Source of the DNA: Euglena gracilis
Lineage: Eukaryota > Euglenida > Euglenophyceae > Euglenales
Assembly (NCBI GenBank): GCA_039621445.1
Contig: CP154956.1
Coordinates: 40,944,437 to 41,008,436, forward strand
Direction: 5' to 3'
DNA: 64,000 nucleotides
The notes under the pieces were generated by a model, which was not told where the DNA came from, ran no database searches, and saw only the letters and a list, made by a program, of their open reading frames with translations. The translations under genes were made by a program, and so were the position numbers. Shown here one piece after another: positions 21,013 to 32,800 of the stretch. Numbering within the stretch: the first letter of the stretch is position 1; every line of letters begins with the position of its first letter.

Positions 21013-22236
21013 AACAGGCGTGAGCCGTGTTCCCTTGCGGGACGACACTTTCCGACTCCGCGTGTAGTCCCGCGGGGCCAGGGCCCCCAAATCACAGACA
21101 GGGGCGTTGAGGAACACCTTGTAGTACACGATGGGGGGAAAAGCACTGCCCCCAAGCCGGAACCTGAGGACCCAGGCGAAACGTTCCAGAGGAAGAGAGT
21201 TGTCACATTGAAGGCTTGTATGGAAAGGCAAGGCAAATAAGCATGCCTGTCCAAATGGCAATGGGTAAAAATATTTAATTTGTTTTCATGCTGAGGGTAG
21301 TCATTTATTCATAAAGAAGAGCAATGTACTTTTTCGACTTTTGCATGCATAGTTGTTGTTGCATTGCGCATATGAAAATTACCCTCCCCCTCCTGACCCA
21401 CCGACAGGGTTCCTACAACCCCGACCACGGGGGGGGGTCATACGCATCTCCAGACCTGCAACTGCAACCCCGACCGGGGGGGTCGTTGACAAATAGGGGT
21501 GGTCGTTGGGCAGGGGGGGGGGGTGGGGCGCCATGCCTGAGGAAGATGGGGGTGGCGGGGTCCACGAGGGCGGCCTCCTTGGGGTTGATGACGCGGAGCA
21601 GGGTCCGGGCGTCGGCGGCCTCCCGGAAGCGGACCAGGTCCAGATAGTACTGGAACACCAGCCGGTCCTGCCGGGGCCGGGGCTCTGACCACGTAACCCC
21701 TGCTGAGAGGCGCCCTGGAGTTTAGTGGATGTTTGTGTCCATACAATCTTTGTAGGGTTTGGTGGGTCAGATGGAGAGGGAGGTTTGTTTAGAAATGGGG
21801 GAGCTTATGGGCCAAGGAATTGTTGGTCAGAATCCGACGACCATTTTTGGCATTTATGGCTGTTTTGGATGATGGTCAGCCACAAAATAGGGAAAAAAAT
21901 CAGAAACAATTTTTGAGTTTTTTGGGAAAAAAGCTATCCCCGCCTCATTCTTTTTTCCTTCAAGGGTGGGGGGGAGGTGGGGTTACAAAGCGTCCTTTGA
22001 TTCGTCGGCCGAGGGGAGGTTAAATGAGGGGGGTACACAGGGAAAGTTAGATCGCCCTTGGTCGCCGGCCCAATGAATAACGTCCTGCTGGGAGAAATGG
22101 AGAACTGGACATTGGTGGAGCACTCCGGGGGGAGGGGGTGGAAGCTGGGGAGCATGGAGGAGGGCACACCATATGGGAACGCCACAAGCTTTGAATCTTG
22201 GCCGCCGCCGCATCTCTGCGGCTCCGGTAAAGTGGC
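18285..22236 (-). CDS. IQ-motif protein resembling C11orf65/MFI
   Basis: Minus-strand exons: 22236-22170, 21667 to about 21540, about 21168-21049, 20117-19972, 19587-19484 and terminal 18344-18285 (TGA). The first has an IQ motif (AAAAKIQSLWRSHM). Then come VFQYYLDLVRFRE, LLRVINPKEAAL, RFRLGGSAFPPIVYYKVF, LAPRDYT, WYQRVENNDWRPV, FHYSKLIRRRNKALKLRQKK and finally LDFEAYHRDWQRLATSEP. This order and spacing match what I remember of vertebrate C11orf65, reported as a mitochondrial fission inhibitor; the role in this organism is unknown. Phases fit at 22170/21667 and 19972/19587 (GT-AG). The second intron is nonconventional (CAGGC/GCCTG) with an 8-nt direct repeat at its ends. The exon between 19484 and 18344 is missing (phase 2 does not meet the last exon); 18910-18957 is a candidate. 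The N-terminal exon lies above 22236 and was not found. Confidence 0.78.
19801..19940 (+). repeat. Dispersed C/G-tract repeat, copy A
   Basis: Shares with 26530-26715 an ordered series: AGTCACTTT-like start, GGTTTTT, C run and G run, GTCTGGGCCAAAAACCAG, CTCTGAAAAAA, and GGGGTCGGCCAGTGAC. It lies in an intron of the MFI-like gene. The last 30 bases are repeated twice more at 26653-26715. Confidence 0.65.
20968..21013. repeat. (CA)n microsatellite
   Basis: An unbroken CA run of about 44 bases in an intron of the MFI-like gene. Confidence 0.95.
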
Positions 22237-25200
22237 CTGCAGGAGTTAGGAGTTGACTTGAGGGTTTCGGTGTGCCTTTGCCCATTATTGCAATTACTGT
22301 TGGATGCCACAAACACGCTGGGGTCATCATCATTTTTTTAAAAAAGGCAAATTCCAGCATGATTCATCTGATGCGACCATTTCGTCAGTGGGATGTGCTC
22401 ACGTTACACAATTAAGAGCTCACCTCGGCAACATGGGTTTTCCCATTCTATTTCAGCAAAACCCCTCGCGGGATAGGAGCGTCAAATTGATTGCACGTGT
22501 CGCATAATAAAACCCAATGGCAGTCAGTTTTGGCAGTTTTGAAAAAGGAACGCAAGAAAAATGTAAGATCAGCTAGGAAAAGGGGGGGGGGGCATTTATC
22601 AGCCAGGGAGGCGAGAAGGCATGAGCACAGGGGAGAGGGGAGGACAAGCCTCGGAGCAGGGGGGGCCCGTCCTTGTCGCTTGCACCTGTGGGCAGCAGAC
22701 CACTGAACAATGAGCATCAACTTGATCACAGATGGCGGCCGCAGTCAGCAGCATTGAGCCACGCCAGCCGTCCACATCAGCTGTGTTTGGTGGCTTCTTC
22801 AGCGCATCCCATTCGCCAGCGTGTGATACCCTTTGGCTGTGCTTGGGATTTCAGACATCCACATGAACGTGCACACACCACAAAATTCGCCAGACTCGTG
22901 CAATTGACGTTGCAGCAACGTAGTAGACCCCGAATTTCTGTCCACAAACAGAAACAAAATGCTAATTTGGGGAATGGAAACACAGGCATAAAGCTAGCTT
23001 GCACCTGCCTACCAACCTACCAACGCTGGATGGTATGGGGTGAGCATGTGTGTGTGTGTTTGTGTGTGTGTTCCTATGTGGACATTTGACGTTTCTGCAC
23101 ACAAAAATTACTGTGTTGCTATCAGTAAACAAACATTACTTATAGCTTGTAAGCTATGGATGCTATGGCCATCCGTTTGACATACGTTGCCATCCCAGGG
23201 ATTGCCCCCCCAGAATGTCGTCATGTTGAACGTCCTCCACAAACCTTTTTCAGCATTGGCTGGCCCATTGGCAGGAAACAAACCTTCCCAGGGAGAAAAC
23301 GATTCAAAATACCAAAGGGTTTCCCATGAAAATTGTTGCACGGCAGAATTTTTTTGTGACAGAGCAAACAAAGACGACCTCCCTTCTCCAACCACACCGC
23401 CCTCACAGGTTGTGGGCACACTTGATGCGCGATCCACCGAGAGTATTCCGCCCGCATGATGACTGTCCGGACCCTGAAATGAAGGTAACACTTCAAGCTG
23501 CGTGTTTGTTGCATTCCTTTTTATATATGTTTCACGAATGGGGCATCGTTTATATGCAGGGGTTGATCCAACGCCATATGGGAGGACCAAAATGCGGGGA
23601 AAACCAAAGATACTGGGAACGCTGGATCCAACTTGATTTCTCATGGCTGATTTAAGCTTGAGGTCCCTGCAAGGGTGCAAAACTTCCTGGAAAAAAATTG
23701 AAAAACAAATTTTGGGTCATCGTGTATTTGGGTAAGAGGAATAATCTGCACTATGCAGTTTCCCAGCAATCCCTCATACCAAAAAAGGAATGATCTGGAT
23801 TATGCAGTTTCCCAGCAACTCCTCATACCAAAATTGGTTGGATTACAAGACTTCATTGCATTTGGGTTGATGGCTTAAAGTTTTTTATGGTGGGGCTGGG
23901 CAGTGTGGGTATTGCCCAAGGCCAAATCCCACCCACCCGCTGTTCTTACCCACTTTTTTTTTGAATGACGAATTTCTGTCGGCAGGATGACACGGGATAC
24001 GGGAGGACGTCAGGCTGTTTGGTCAACCGCGGCCTTCACATTTTGAGGCAAAAATGGACAAACCCTGACCCCCGGCCCCCCCCCCCCCCCACAGGATCCA
24101 CCCCATTTTGCCCACCATGCTGACACCCCCACCCCGCCTGTAATCCCCCCTGGAGGCCCTTCCCCTGCCCTTTTTTTTTTGCCGTTACGGGGGAGGGCCC
24201 CTGATTTTAATGTTGCATTTCTGCATCTCTTGATTGTGGGGCAAATGCACAAAGTTCAGCAGCCAAGACACTGGGTGCTGAGGAGAGGCTGGTGAAACAA
24301 GGGTGCCCCACTTTCCTCATGACTCATCATGAGGAGTGATGGAGGAAATGGCTTTTTGAAATGCTCGTGATGGCCAAAAACGCAAAAACTGGACATTTGA
24401 GTAAAACAAAGTCGCTAAAAAACCAGTGGTATGCAGCGCTCGAATTCAGCATCGCCTACCCGCTTGAAGTGGCAGGTAATACGTTCTCGCCAAGACCCTG
24501 CCGCGCAGGAGAGCCCGGAACACGGATAGTGGCCCATCACCTTCTCGCCTCCAACGCCCAATGGGATATACTATGGAGGGAAAAATTGGCGTGGGCCAAA
24601 AACAAAAATGGAAAAGAGCATTTCAGAGAAAAACGAAGTCGAAATATGTGGTTGGCACGTCGTTGCATTCCCATATGGCCGGAGCATGTTCCAAAGCGCC
24701 CAACTTGGAAGAGCGCTGTTAGACCCACGTGTGGGAACTATATTCCTTCCTGCCTGCTGAACACCTGATGAGGGGAACAGGTTTGGAGGGGAAAATTGTC
24801 CAAAAATTCAAAAATGGGCATTGTGCAGGTGTGACTCACGGGTTGAATCCGGAGGTGTTTAGCGAATGTTTTGGGGCTGTAATTCCAGCCAAAAAAGCCA
24901 AAAAGAGGTCTGACTGGGAAATAATTTCCTCTGGTGCTGTGCAGATGTGGAAATGAGGGAATGGGGGGGGACTTTGCATGCCATGGGCATTCCTGGCAGG
25001 TGGGCTCACTGAAATCCGGGCGCTTCGTGGTCACCATTATCCGGGCTGCAAGCAGAGCCTCCTTCAGGGGGAAATCTACTAGAAATTCCACTGGCCTATC
25101 CTGGGACTGCAGAAGTGTACTGCAACTCCGCGAGGCTTGGGGCGTAAATGTGGTACGCAATTGGAGGAGCGGGTGGCTTTGCCATGCGTCATGTGTACGC

Positions 25201-26824
25201 CATGCGGCATGCGGCACGGAACATTGGGGAGGCGTACCAGTTTTTGGCATTTAGTTTTGCGCCACAGCGAGGACCGCCATGCAACGGAGGAAACGTGGAC
25301 GTCATCGTCCTGGGCTGGCAGGCCGGCCAGGCTGGCAAAGGAGGACGACGGGGTGCACATCCATATGTGCCTCACGGCATGGGTGGAGGGGAAAGCCTGC
25401 AGCGGGGACAGCTTGCAAACAAAAAAAAACACGTCAGGAACCTAAAGTGAGAACGTTTGGACTGGTGAATTTTGTGTGTGTTTGGAATTTGGGTGGCCTC
25501 GTTCTGCTGGGCCACCTGGGAGGGCCAGTGGGACGACATGCAGGACCGGGCACCGGGTCGCCTTGTTCCGCCTCCCATCCCAACATTCTCGTTAAATTCT
25601 CGGCGTTTCTGATGCGCCACGTGTGTAATATGTGAGAAAGATGACAACATGTTTGGGATCAGCGTTAAGGTTATTGATGGGTTAATTTGGGGAATTGAGC
25701 CCCAAGATTAAAATTGTGACTTAACCCCGGCCTTTGCCAAATTCAGCAAAATTAGACGCAGACTCTAACCCTGATAACACACCAGCGTTTTCAGAGGATG
25801 CTATCTTGCATTGTTCAAAGTTGGGGTCAAATGATACTCACTGAAATGTGAGCCGCATTGCCCCCTAACCTGAGGCTGGGCTTGGTTTGAAGCACAAAAG
25901 GGTTCAGGAAGAAAAAAAATTTTGCTCTCACGGGACTGGCTTCAATTTTGCACAACACACCGCAGCGGTGCTGGCTGGGGCATTGCTGCATGGGGAAAGG
26001 CCCTGCCAGGTGGCACAAACCATCACCACATCCAACGCCTGGGCCCCAAACATAGATTCACTCAACACCTGTGTGACCCCCCCGGGGGGTTTCGAGGGGG
26101 GGTGGGGGTGTTGGGGCCCCGGGACTCCCCCCCCCCCCGGGGGGTGTGCCATGGGTCAGGTTTTTGCCCTGCTGAAGGCCAGGTCGGAATTCTTTTCTCA
26201 CCGTTTTCAGCCGATTTTGGCTGGATTTTGGGTGGGCGGGTGGGGGGTTTTTTGGCCCCCCCGGGGGTTGGGGGGGGGGGGGGTTTTGGAAAAAGGGGGG
26301 GGGGGGGTTTGGGCCCCGGGAAAAAGTGCCCCCCAGGGAATCACTAAGTGAATCTTTGGCCCCAAACCCAGGGGGGGGGGGGGGGCTTAATGATTTTTGC
26401 TGCCTGTGTGCAGATGCAATGGGGGTCACTTCCTCTCTTCAGAAAACCAGTCACTCACACCCCCGGGGGGAATCCAAGGGAATTTGACCAGACGTGAAAA
26501 AGGGCCAATAAAAACTCCCAGTGCTTTCAGCGCCAGGTTACTTTAAAGGTTTTTTGCCGACCCCCCCCCCCGCCCTCCCGGGGGGGAGTCTGGGCCAAAA
26601 ACCAGTCAGACACTCTGAAAAAACCAGTCACCCACCCCCCGGTGGGGGGGGGGGTCGGCCAGTGACTAAGTGATTGTATGGCGGGGTCGGCCAGTGACGA
26701 AATGATCGTACGGTTGGGTACCATCCAATTTGAGGCGAAATATTTGGGTCCTCTCCTGTGTAGACAGAAAGCCTAAGAAAAGCCAAAGGTCGTCCCGAGG
26801 GGAAGAGGTGCGGGGCAGTGCAGG
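22237..26824. other. Region without a supported gene
   Basis: Holds the undiscovered 5' part of the MFI-like gene and the downstream flank of the WD40 gene. Open frames at 24361-24768 and 25079-25450 have mixed composition, no family resemblance and no consistent splice phase. Two near-identical 36-base segments (CTGCACTATGCAGTTTCCC type, about 23746 and 23803) form a short tandem duplication. Long G runs at 26270-26310 and 26370-26385 are notable. Confidence 0.4.
26530..26715 (+). repeat. Dispersed C/G-tract repeat, copy B
   Basis: Matches 19801-19940 in order and orientation (see that entry) and ends with two tandem copies of GGGGTCGGCCAGTGAC-(T/G)AA, at 26651 and 26683. It lies just downstream of the WD40 gene stop codon. 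Confidence 0.6.
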
Positions 26825-29800
26825 CTACGCCGGCTGTGCGGGGGGCTGAGGCGGCCCTGCAGGGGCGACCGGTGGGGGCCCCGGGGCGGCCTCGTAGTCC
26901 ATAGCGCAGTAGATGTGGGGCGACATTTTCCACAGCTGGAGTTGGTTGTCGTTCCCGCTGGAGACGATCATCCACTCTGAAGGCAGGGGGTGGTGGTTGG
27001 TGCCAGTGTTAAACTCGGGGGATCTGGAAAACACTGGGGTGTGGGCGGACCCCCGAAGTAAAGGACAGCCGGAAGCTGAAATCACAACGAGAAAGACCCA
27101 AAATTAAAAAAAAATTTGCACACTCAGATCGCCGGAAAATCAGGCACGGCCAGCTGGTTTTGGACCATCCTCAGAGGTCATGAGGCAAAACAAAAAACAA
27201 ACAACGACATCAAATACACTTGGAGAAACGAGAGGGGCTGCAGAAAATAAAAAAAAATTCGGCCTGGTAGACTGCTCTGCGTTTTTACATAAGCACGTCG
27301 AGTTTGTACTACGGTTGTTTAAGCCCTTGCATGAAGGGCCTCCTATGTGAGACGCTTGCTATGCTTTGGAGGTGGGTAATATATTATTCCAGACTGGGTA
27401 TCCCCTCCAGATGGGCCAGGTTGCTTCTGGTCGGTTCACGGTGCCCAAACTCATGCCAAGTCCCCCCCCAATTTACCCCGTCGAGGTCTTAAACACTCTT
27501 TGGGACGGGCTCCGTCCGTTTTGGGGAGTTTGTAGCACATTTTTGGGGCCACTTGGACGGGGTTTGTAGCACATTTTTGGGGCCAATGGACGGGGTGCAG
27601 CGCAGGATTTCAGGGGGAGGTGCAGGGAAAATGACTCTCTCCATGTGTGTTCCCAGTCACACACCCCTAGGGGGCACTGCACCTTGACTGGGGAAGGGAG
27701 GCAGTCATGCCTGCGAAGGGGTTCCATGCAAACTCGGTCACACGGCCGGTGTCAGGGCGTGGACCAATACAGGTTGACCCGATTTGCAGGGGGGATGTGC
27801 TAGCCTGGCCTCGAAATGCGCAAAAAAAATGCACAAAAATGCACATTTTGAAAAAATGTGCAAAATTTGAGAGAAAAGGCGCAAAAATCACGAAAATGCA
27901 AAAATCGCTCCTCAAAAAAACACGCAAAAATGGCACCAAATTTACAGTAATTGTATCGAATTTTCAAAGAAAACAAAGAACTCAAAAAAATTGCAAAAAA
28001 ACGTTGAAAGAAACGGTAAAGAAATGCGAAAAATTGGGAAATCGCAAAAAAATGCGGCAAGAAAACAAAAACTGTGCTGGAAAAAAAATCGGGAGAAAAT
28101 GCACAAAAATACAAAAAAGTGCGTATATTTTGAAAATCGGAAAAATGCACAAAAAATGCACAAAAATGCGGAAAATCCTTCCCTGCCGATTAGCCATTCA
28201 GGCGGCTGGCCAGGAGCAAAAACTGAAAAAAAATAATAATAATTGAATGCAGGGGGAAAAAAGGCGCCTGACGCACTGTACCCTCCCTCAACAGCCCACA
28301 AAAAACTAAAGGTCATGAATCGAATAGTGCTGAGGAATAGCTCGAGGGGACTTCGGCCAGCAATTTTTTTCCCAAAAAAGGAACGGTGCACTGGGAGAAC
28401 AACAAAACAAAGGAGACCACAAAAAAAGCGCACGAGGCAAAAGAAAGCATGCCCCAAGCAAAACCAATGCGCTGCGGCGACGCCCTGGGCCCTGTGCCCC
28501 GCGTGGGTGAAGATCAGCTCCGGGGGCCCCACCGCAGCGTCGGCCGCCGTCAGGGGGGCAGAGGCCAACCCGAAAACGAATCGGCGCCATTCCATCCCCT
28601 CGCAGGGGGGGGGGGGCGTTTCGGACCGCCCGGCATTTGGTGACACACACTGGACAGCGGCCGGCGGGTGGATCACAGGGGCACAGCAAGTTCCTCGGTG
28701 GGGTTGGCCCCTGGGGTGGGCGGACCCGACCTTCGCCAGGTCCCAGACGCGGACCGTCTTGTCGACGGACCCGGAGGCGACCATCGTCGGGTGGAAGGGG
28801 GAGAACTGCACCGTCTGCACGTCATCCGTGTGCCCCCGCAGCGTGTGCAGTCTGTGGCCGGAGTCTCGCGGTCAGGGCGGTCAGGGTAAGTGAGCGGGGA
28901 GGAGGAACGGGGTGGTCTAGACCCCCTCCCCGGGAGGGGGGGGTCGGACCACCTCCCTTCCTCTGAGCAAATATTTTTGGAAAACTGTTTTGGGCCTTGA
29001 GAAAGGCGCAAAAATGGCGTTTTTGTGCACTTTTCTTGAAAAATCATACACCAAAATTCTCATCTTTTCCAGTGCCGGAATTTTTTGGGGGGTTCCCGGG
29101 GGGTCCCAGATCCTCAATCTGAAGGGGGGGGGGGTGGTCTGGACCCCCCCCACGCAAAACCACTGCTCACTTGATACCCTGCTCATGGTTGACTACCCAC
29201 AAACTTGAAAAATATGGCATCACCACCAGGCATTGGTGTAGGAACTGGGGGGGCGGGGGGGCGACCGCCCCCCCCGAGATTTTTTCGCCCCCCCCCCCGA
29301 GAAAATTTTCAGAAAAGTTGTCTCTCGCCCCCCCCCGACGCCCCCCCCGAATTTTTATAGTAATTTTTTGAACACGAGTTCCAACATTTTAAATGATCTA
29401 TGCTGTGAAATGTACCCTGCTGTGAAATGTACCCTGGAAGCTTTGAAAGAGGCCACAAAGTTCGATGTGTTTTGGGAGGTTGTGGAAGTCGCTGCATGCA
29501 AAAGTGGCATTGATGACCCAATCATTCCCCGAGCAAAGAAAAGCACCACAAGTTCTTCTCCGAAGCAGTACTTTTTTGGGAAGTATTGCTCATATCTTGA
29601 GGCCATTTTGAAGAACCTGGAAGAACGTTTCCTTTCGTCCCAGGCTTCAAACGGGCTGTTGTTTTTCATCGAAGTTGTCAATCCCGTCCACTAGTCATGT
29701 CAACCAGAACTGTAATAGTCGTTGGGGGGTGTGGGATTTCACAAAATTCCTGGGTCGTCGATCTAATACAATCCTTGAAAAACCTTTGCCAATCTGTGCA

Positions 29801-32800
29801 ACGCCAACTGGTCTGTGAATCATTTGCTCAAAAAAAAACAGCTTGCAACCAAACCTTGTGTTGGACATCGAGAATTTTTTGGTTTCTGGGGACTCGGACA
29901 AGTTGCAGAAAATATTGGACTTTTACGGTGATGATCTGGATCAGCCAACGTCTTTGCAGTTCGAACAGAAGATGCTGATGCACATCTCCAAGGAGTGAAC
30001 TTCTGAATCCTGAACTTCGGCGACGTCGTTTCGTTCCTTCGAGATGTCCCTGGGTTCAGGCGATTTTTGTCAGTTGCAAATTTGCATTTCGCATTCAGCA
30101 AAGCTTTTCCTCACTTCAACAAGCTTGCCAAAATTTGATGTTCCCAGGTTTTGTGGAAAATAGGCTACAGAAAAATGTGTGTGTCATTTCGATGGTTCAG
30201 AAACTGCGTTGTGGTAAATTCGCCAAAGGTCACCTGTGGCTGGCAATTCGTGCAATTTTGCCATTGGTTGCTGCATTGGTGCGGCTGTGTCTGACCATCC
30301 CTGTCTCCACTGCGACTGCTGAGCGTTCTTTTTCCTCTCTCCGCCGTCTAAAAACTTATCTCCGTTCCACCATTGGCCAAGCACGGCTTTGCCAGCATGG
30401 GAATGGAAAGGAATGATTTTCTTTTTGCTTCAGAATATTTTCAAAAAATGCATTTGAATATGGAGGCTTTCCCATGTTTCCCTGTTTTTGTTTTGAAAAA
30501 AACCACACTTGTTGGATGGTTCCGTGCCAAAGTGCAAGAAAATTTCAATTTTTGGTTCCTCTTGGTTGCGATTTCTGGGGGGGGTCATTTTTAGTTATTT
30601 CCAATGCTGCACTCAACCACTTGGCCATTTGTAACGTTTATAAGGATGATTTGTTTGCGCTCAACCTCGATGTTCTCCTGAATGACTTCATTTCGAGGAA
30701 TGCCGTACGCTCGGCAACCTTTGCCTTGAGTCAATAGATTTGGAACGGATTTTGTTGCTTGCCCGAAAACCAAGATCATTCCACGGATGCTCGCCCCCCC
30801 CGAGAAAAATTTGTTCCTACACCAATGCCACCAGGCACCTATAATTGACCCCGATTTTTGCCATTTTCGGCATTTTCGATCATTTGCGGCCATTTTTTCC
30901 TATAGGTGGGGGGTGAAATTACATTAAAATACTTTCATACCAACAATGCATTTCTACATCCATTGCATCAGCAACCACTGCAGCTTGTCTGGTGTGTGCA
31001 TCTTGTCCAGTACCTGCATCTTGTCAAGATCTTAATCTTGTCCAGTATCTGCATCCATTGCATCTTGTCCAGCATCTGCATCTTGTACAGCATCTGCATC
31101 TTGTCCAGTGTCTACATCTTGTCCATCTGCATCTTGAACAACATCTACATCTTGTCCAGTGTCCGCATTTTGTCCAGTGTTTGCATCTTGTCCAGCATCT
31201 GCATCTTGTACAGCACCTGGATCTTGTCAGGACGGTCCTTAAGCAAAAAAAAAAATCCTGTCCCCATACGCTTCAACCGAAAAAACAAAGAAAAGGGGAT
31301 TTTGGCCGCGGAAAATTTTTGAAAATTATTTTGAAAAATGAACCCAAAATACACAATTTTTTGATGGAAAATCACATTTTCCCACAAAAAAATCTCAAAA
31401 CTCTCTTGGAAATTTTTTGGATTTTCAATGGCATTTTTTGCTTCAAAAATCTCTCAAAAGCAAAATTTTGAGAAATGTTGAAATTTTAGAAGGTGTGAAA
31501 AAATGGTTAAATTAAAATTAAAAAAGGGGTTAAATTGAAAAAAATGGTTAAATTAAAATTAAAAAAAAGTGTTAAATTTGGTAGGTTTTAGGTTAAATTT
31601 GGTTTTTTGGGGGGGGGGGTGGAAAATAACGAAGGTCAAAAAAGGACCCAATTTTGACACAGTCGAAATTTTACTGACATTTTTTAATTTGGAAATTTTT
31701 TGGATTTTTCAATGGGTTTTTTGCTTCAAAAAACTCTCTTGAAGAAATGGGGTTTTGAGGGGTTTGGGGGGGGGACCTCCTATATGGGTCCCAAAATGGG
31801 TCAAAAAAACACCCAGCGCCAAAGGCGCCAGAAAATTTTTTCGGGTCCAGTTTTTCGGGTTTCTGTGTATTGGGGGGGGGGCGGACCTTAAGGGGCGGTC
31901 CTAAACTAAAAAAAAAAACCCGTCCCTTATGGACCGCCCTGGATCTTGTACAGTGTCTACTTCTTGTCCAGTATCTGCAACCACTGCATCCATTGGCTCC
32001 CAACCTAGCAAAAATGACCACAAAAAGCCCAAAATTGGCCACAAAAAGCCCCAAAAGACAACCGAAATGACCTAAAATTGCTTCAAATAACCTAAAATTG
32101 TCCAAAAAAGCCAACAATGTCCACAAAAAATTGTGAAAAATAACCCAAAATCACCAAATAGTGCAAAAATGGCCAAAAATGCCATAAAATGTGCTCATAT
32201 TGACCCAAATTAGCCCAATATTTGCCAAATCGGTGCAAAGTAGCCCCAAAATTAGCAAAAATTGATCCAAAATGGCCAAGGTGGATGTAATAAAGGAGAT
32301 TTGTGGAGAATTTATCCCAAAAATGGGTTTAATTCTTCAAAATATACAAAAAAAATGCCAGCATCACCCTTGTCACCAAAATTTTCTGAAATGCCAGTAA
32401 TACCTTCAGCTTTGGCCCAAATAACCTATTCGGGGGTGGTTCTTTGAGCAGCATGTGTTGCAGGGCCAGTCACAATGGCAGGAGAAGAGAGGCTGCACAG
32501 AGCCAAGAATCAGTCGCACTGGAAATCGCCCTTAAGGAAAAAAAAACCCTTAGGCAAAAAAAAAACCTCGAAAAAATCACAAGAAATTTTTTCTCATTTT
32601 CGGCCATTTTCGGCTATTTTCGGCCATTTCGGGTCATTTTTGGGACCCCCACCTATGGACCCCCACCCAAGGCTTCATTCTCGGCCATTTTCGGCCATTT
32701 TCAGCCATTTTTACTATCGGTGCTTGATCACCACGAGGAAAAACCGGGCCACATTGTCAATTATGGAGGGGAAAAAGGCCGGAGAAATGGTTGCACATCA

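Noticed and set aside
27835-28200. Lys-rich and Phe-rich open frames
   Set aside because: Created by the A-rich intronic array; the true coding exons of the WD40 gene lie on either side.
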